A stretch of 64,000 nucleotides of DNA from Portulaca oleracea (taxonomy: Eukaryota; Streptophyta; Magnoliopsida; Caryophyllales; Portulacaceae), in the NCBI GenBank assembly GCA_029582165.1, contig CM055882.1, positions 17,563,867 to 17,627,866 of the forward strand, in the 5' to 3' direction. The translations under genes and the position numbers were made by a program. Under the pieces are notes generated by a model, which was not told where the DNA came from, did no database searches, and was given only the letters and a program-made list of their open reading frames with translations. Of this stretch, positions 62,591 through 64,000 are shown one piece after another (the stretch's first letter is position 1; every line of letters begins with the position of its first letter).

Positions 62591-62968
62591 CAAAATGATA
62601 AATATCTTGATGCAACATCTCACCAAGATCATTGATAAAGTCAAATGTAAGCATATTTAAATCATTATAAATATATGTTTCATTACTTTGAGGGTTATTA
62701 TAACCTATGAACAATATAAAAATATTTATTTATTTATATTTTTTCATAAACATAAAAACTATGCATAAAATGTGTATTTTCTATTATGATTGATAAAATT
62801 AGCTATTATTTATATATTCTTGACCTAGCTAATAAGTATTATAATTTTGTAGTTGATAAATATACATCACTATTAGAGAAAATATTATTAAAAGTTAACA
62901 AAATGTGAAATATAGACAATTCAAGATGGTTATTAACCATCTAGAGTCAAGATGTGTATCCTGGTCCA
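62591..62968. mobile_element. MITE-like element X, copy 2
   Basis: Aligns over ~360 bp with 11110-11502, including aatgataaatatcttga at the left and gtcaagatgtgtatcctggtcc-like sequence at the right. It lies inside LTR C. Confidence 0.7.
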
Positions 62969-63640
62969 TTAGAATATTATGATCATCAAGAAAACAAAGC
63001 AACAACATATATCAGAATGCTAGACTCACCAGAAAGGTTTTACGTAAAGGGAGAGGGCACCAACGATTTGAGCAGCGATAGTCACTGGCGGCGGTTTGAG
63101 GCGACGGCGGTGGCGAGAGTAGACGGTGGTCGTCGGAGTGTGGGTGTTGGTGCCTCGGTTCGGCAGCAAGCAGCAACAACAACAGTAGCGCAGCGGCATG
63201 GCAGCAGATGTTGGTCCTGTCTGCGTCTGGGCGGCACCAGCGAGCGGCGAAGGTGGTCCTCGACGTCGACGGTGATGTCTGGGATTGGTCGGAGACAGCA
63301 GCGACAGCAACGGTGGACGACAGCGGCGGCACGACAGCGAATATAGCAACGGGAGAAAGAAGAAGAAAAGGGGAAAAACGAAGAAAGGAAGGAGGTCGGC
63401 GATGGCTCGCGGTGGTTGCTGGGGTTCGGGTCGGCAGCCGGCGATGGCCCGACGGCGGTGGCGGCGACGAGGGACGGCAGAGAAAGTGGAAGAGATTAGG
63501 GAGAGGGAAGGAGGGAGGAGTCACGTAGGGTTTTGTACGTTATCTAAGTTTTGACAAGAGTTACTTAACCCTAATCCTTTACTAATCTAACTCTAATCTC
63601 TCCCTAATTCACTCCCAATTCTTCTAGCTGAACAAGATTT

Positions 63641-63840
63641 AGGGGGTGTTTAGTGTCTGGCTTTTTGGATGACTTTTTGGAGAAAATGAGTTTTTGGCTG
63701 TTTGGCTAGTCAATATGCCAATTTGGGGTGTTTGGTAGGTTGACAGATTCAACTAGTTTTTTGCCCCCAAAAAGCCAATTTGTAAAAAGCTACTATGAGT
63801 AGCTTTTTGTAAATAATTGTTGACTTTTTATATTTAAATT
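63641..63840. mobile_element. MITE/transposon terminus, GGGGGTGTTTAGTG type, incomplete
   Basis: After 'gattta' the sequence GGGGGTGTTTAGTGTCTGGC begins a stretch with subterminal repeats (ttggctgtttggct, tttggggtgtttgg, aaaagccaatttg). That style is typical of plant hAT or PIF/Harbinger MITEs. The other end is outside the window or unrecognised. Confidence 0.45.
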
Positions 63841-63899
63841 ACCATATTGACCAACTAATTTACAAAGATTACAAAAATTGCCATCAAAATAGGATCATA

Positions 63900-63998
63900 T
63901 TGGCATCGTTTGCATCACATAATTATATTCGAAGAAATACTACTCAAGATTTAGCTTTTAAAATAATCGACGAAGATCCATATTTTATACCACCTGAT
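63900..63998 (+). pseudogene. Possible transposase C-terminal fragment at window edge
   Basis: One plus frame reads SHNYIRRNTTQDLAFKIID then EDPYFIPPD. This resembles the C-terminal HNYIR-type motif of plant PIF/Harbinger transposases. It has no upstream open frame of length and runs off the window, so the call is weak. Confidence 0.35.
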
Positions 63999-64000
63999 TC

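Larger units (their letters stand above)
59928..63640 (-). mobile_element. Ty3/gypsy LTR C, right end not seen
   Basis: Starts TGTAACGCCCCGAAAA at 59928, inserted in the copia fragment (left flank aataa). It is homologous to solo LTR B over ~59928-62400 and again in the GC-rich leader (~63030-63540), where several open frames on both strands are compositional. It has its own caaaggcat minisatellite. MITE X copy 2 (62591-62968) and a second MITE-like insert (63641 on) interrupt it. The expected CGGGGTTTTACA end is not in the window, so whether it is solo or part of a full element is unknown. Confidence 0.85.

Noticed and set aside
62954..63554. Overlapping 90-170 codon frames on both strands.
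   Set aside because: GC-rich leader of LTR C, compositional.

Overview
The window is plant nuclear DNA, most likely from a eudicot. It is dominated by transposable elements, with one clearly intact host gene. The evidence for a plant is the Ty3/gypsy chromovirus and SIRE-type Ty1/copia retrotransposons primed by initiator-Met tRNA, hAT MITEs, a tRNA-derived SINE, long AT-rich intergenic DNA, and a plant-type alpha-1,4-glycosyltransferase-like gene. The species cannot be named from the sequence. I see no rRNA, tRNA, CRISPR or prokaryotic features.

Region by region. (1) 1-9568: a decayed chromodomain Ty3/gypsy element on the minus strand (element A). It has a 2.8 kb 5' LTR at 6764-9568, the PBS, an extra open reading frame before gag, a stop-riddled gag-pol, a large deletion removing RNase H and most of integrase, and a 3' LTR cut by the window start. 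(2) 9569-16650: small remnants, namely a copia RT scrap, MITEs, a CACTA-like end, a large inverted repeat split by a plus-strand solo LTR (12960-15385, TSD ttatt), and a tandemly duplicated SINE. (3) 17003-18229: the intact single-exon glycosyltransferase gene on the minus strand, followed by a fully palindromic MITE (18854-19346) and a weak RRM-like pseudogene. (4) 21818-41699: two SIRE/Maximus-type copia elements in the order LTR-internal-LTR-internal-LTR, with one outer TSD pair (atcat). Internal copy 1 is interrupted by a 3.56 kb gypsy solo LTR (26099-29662, TSD ctaaa). Both copies share three disabling lesions and each carries private ones. Both have an envelope-like ORF after pol, still open in copy 1. 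(5) 43535-57271: an unusual cluster of long-terminal-inverted-repeat elements (E1-E4 here), mostly separated by TA or CA/TA microsatellites. E1, E2, E4 and a fragment at 57.1-57.3 kb carry arrays of a 22-bp motif with a GGACATCA core. (6) 56397-64000: two hAT MITEs with 8-bp TSDs, a degenerate copia RT fragment, a third gypsy LTR (from 59928) disrupted by MITEs, and a possible transposase fragment at the window edge.

Relative order of events readable here: the SIRE insertion acquired shared lesions, was then duplicated (most simply by unequal LTR-LTR recombination), and copy 1 was later hit by the gypsy LTR that became solo. The solo LTR at 12960 inserted into an older inverted repeat. The gypsy LTR at 59928 inserted into an older copia fragment. 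The E4 right end was tandemly duplicated together with its flanking microsatellite and MITE border. Apart from the glycosyltransferase, no gene in the window looks like a functional host gene.
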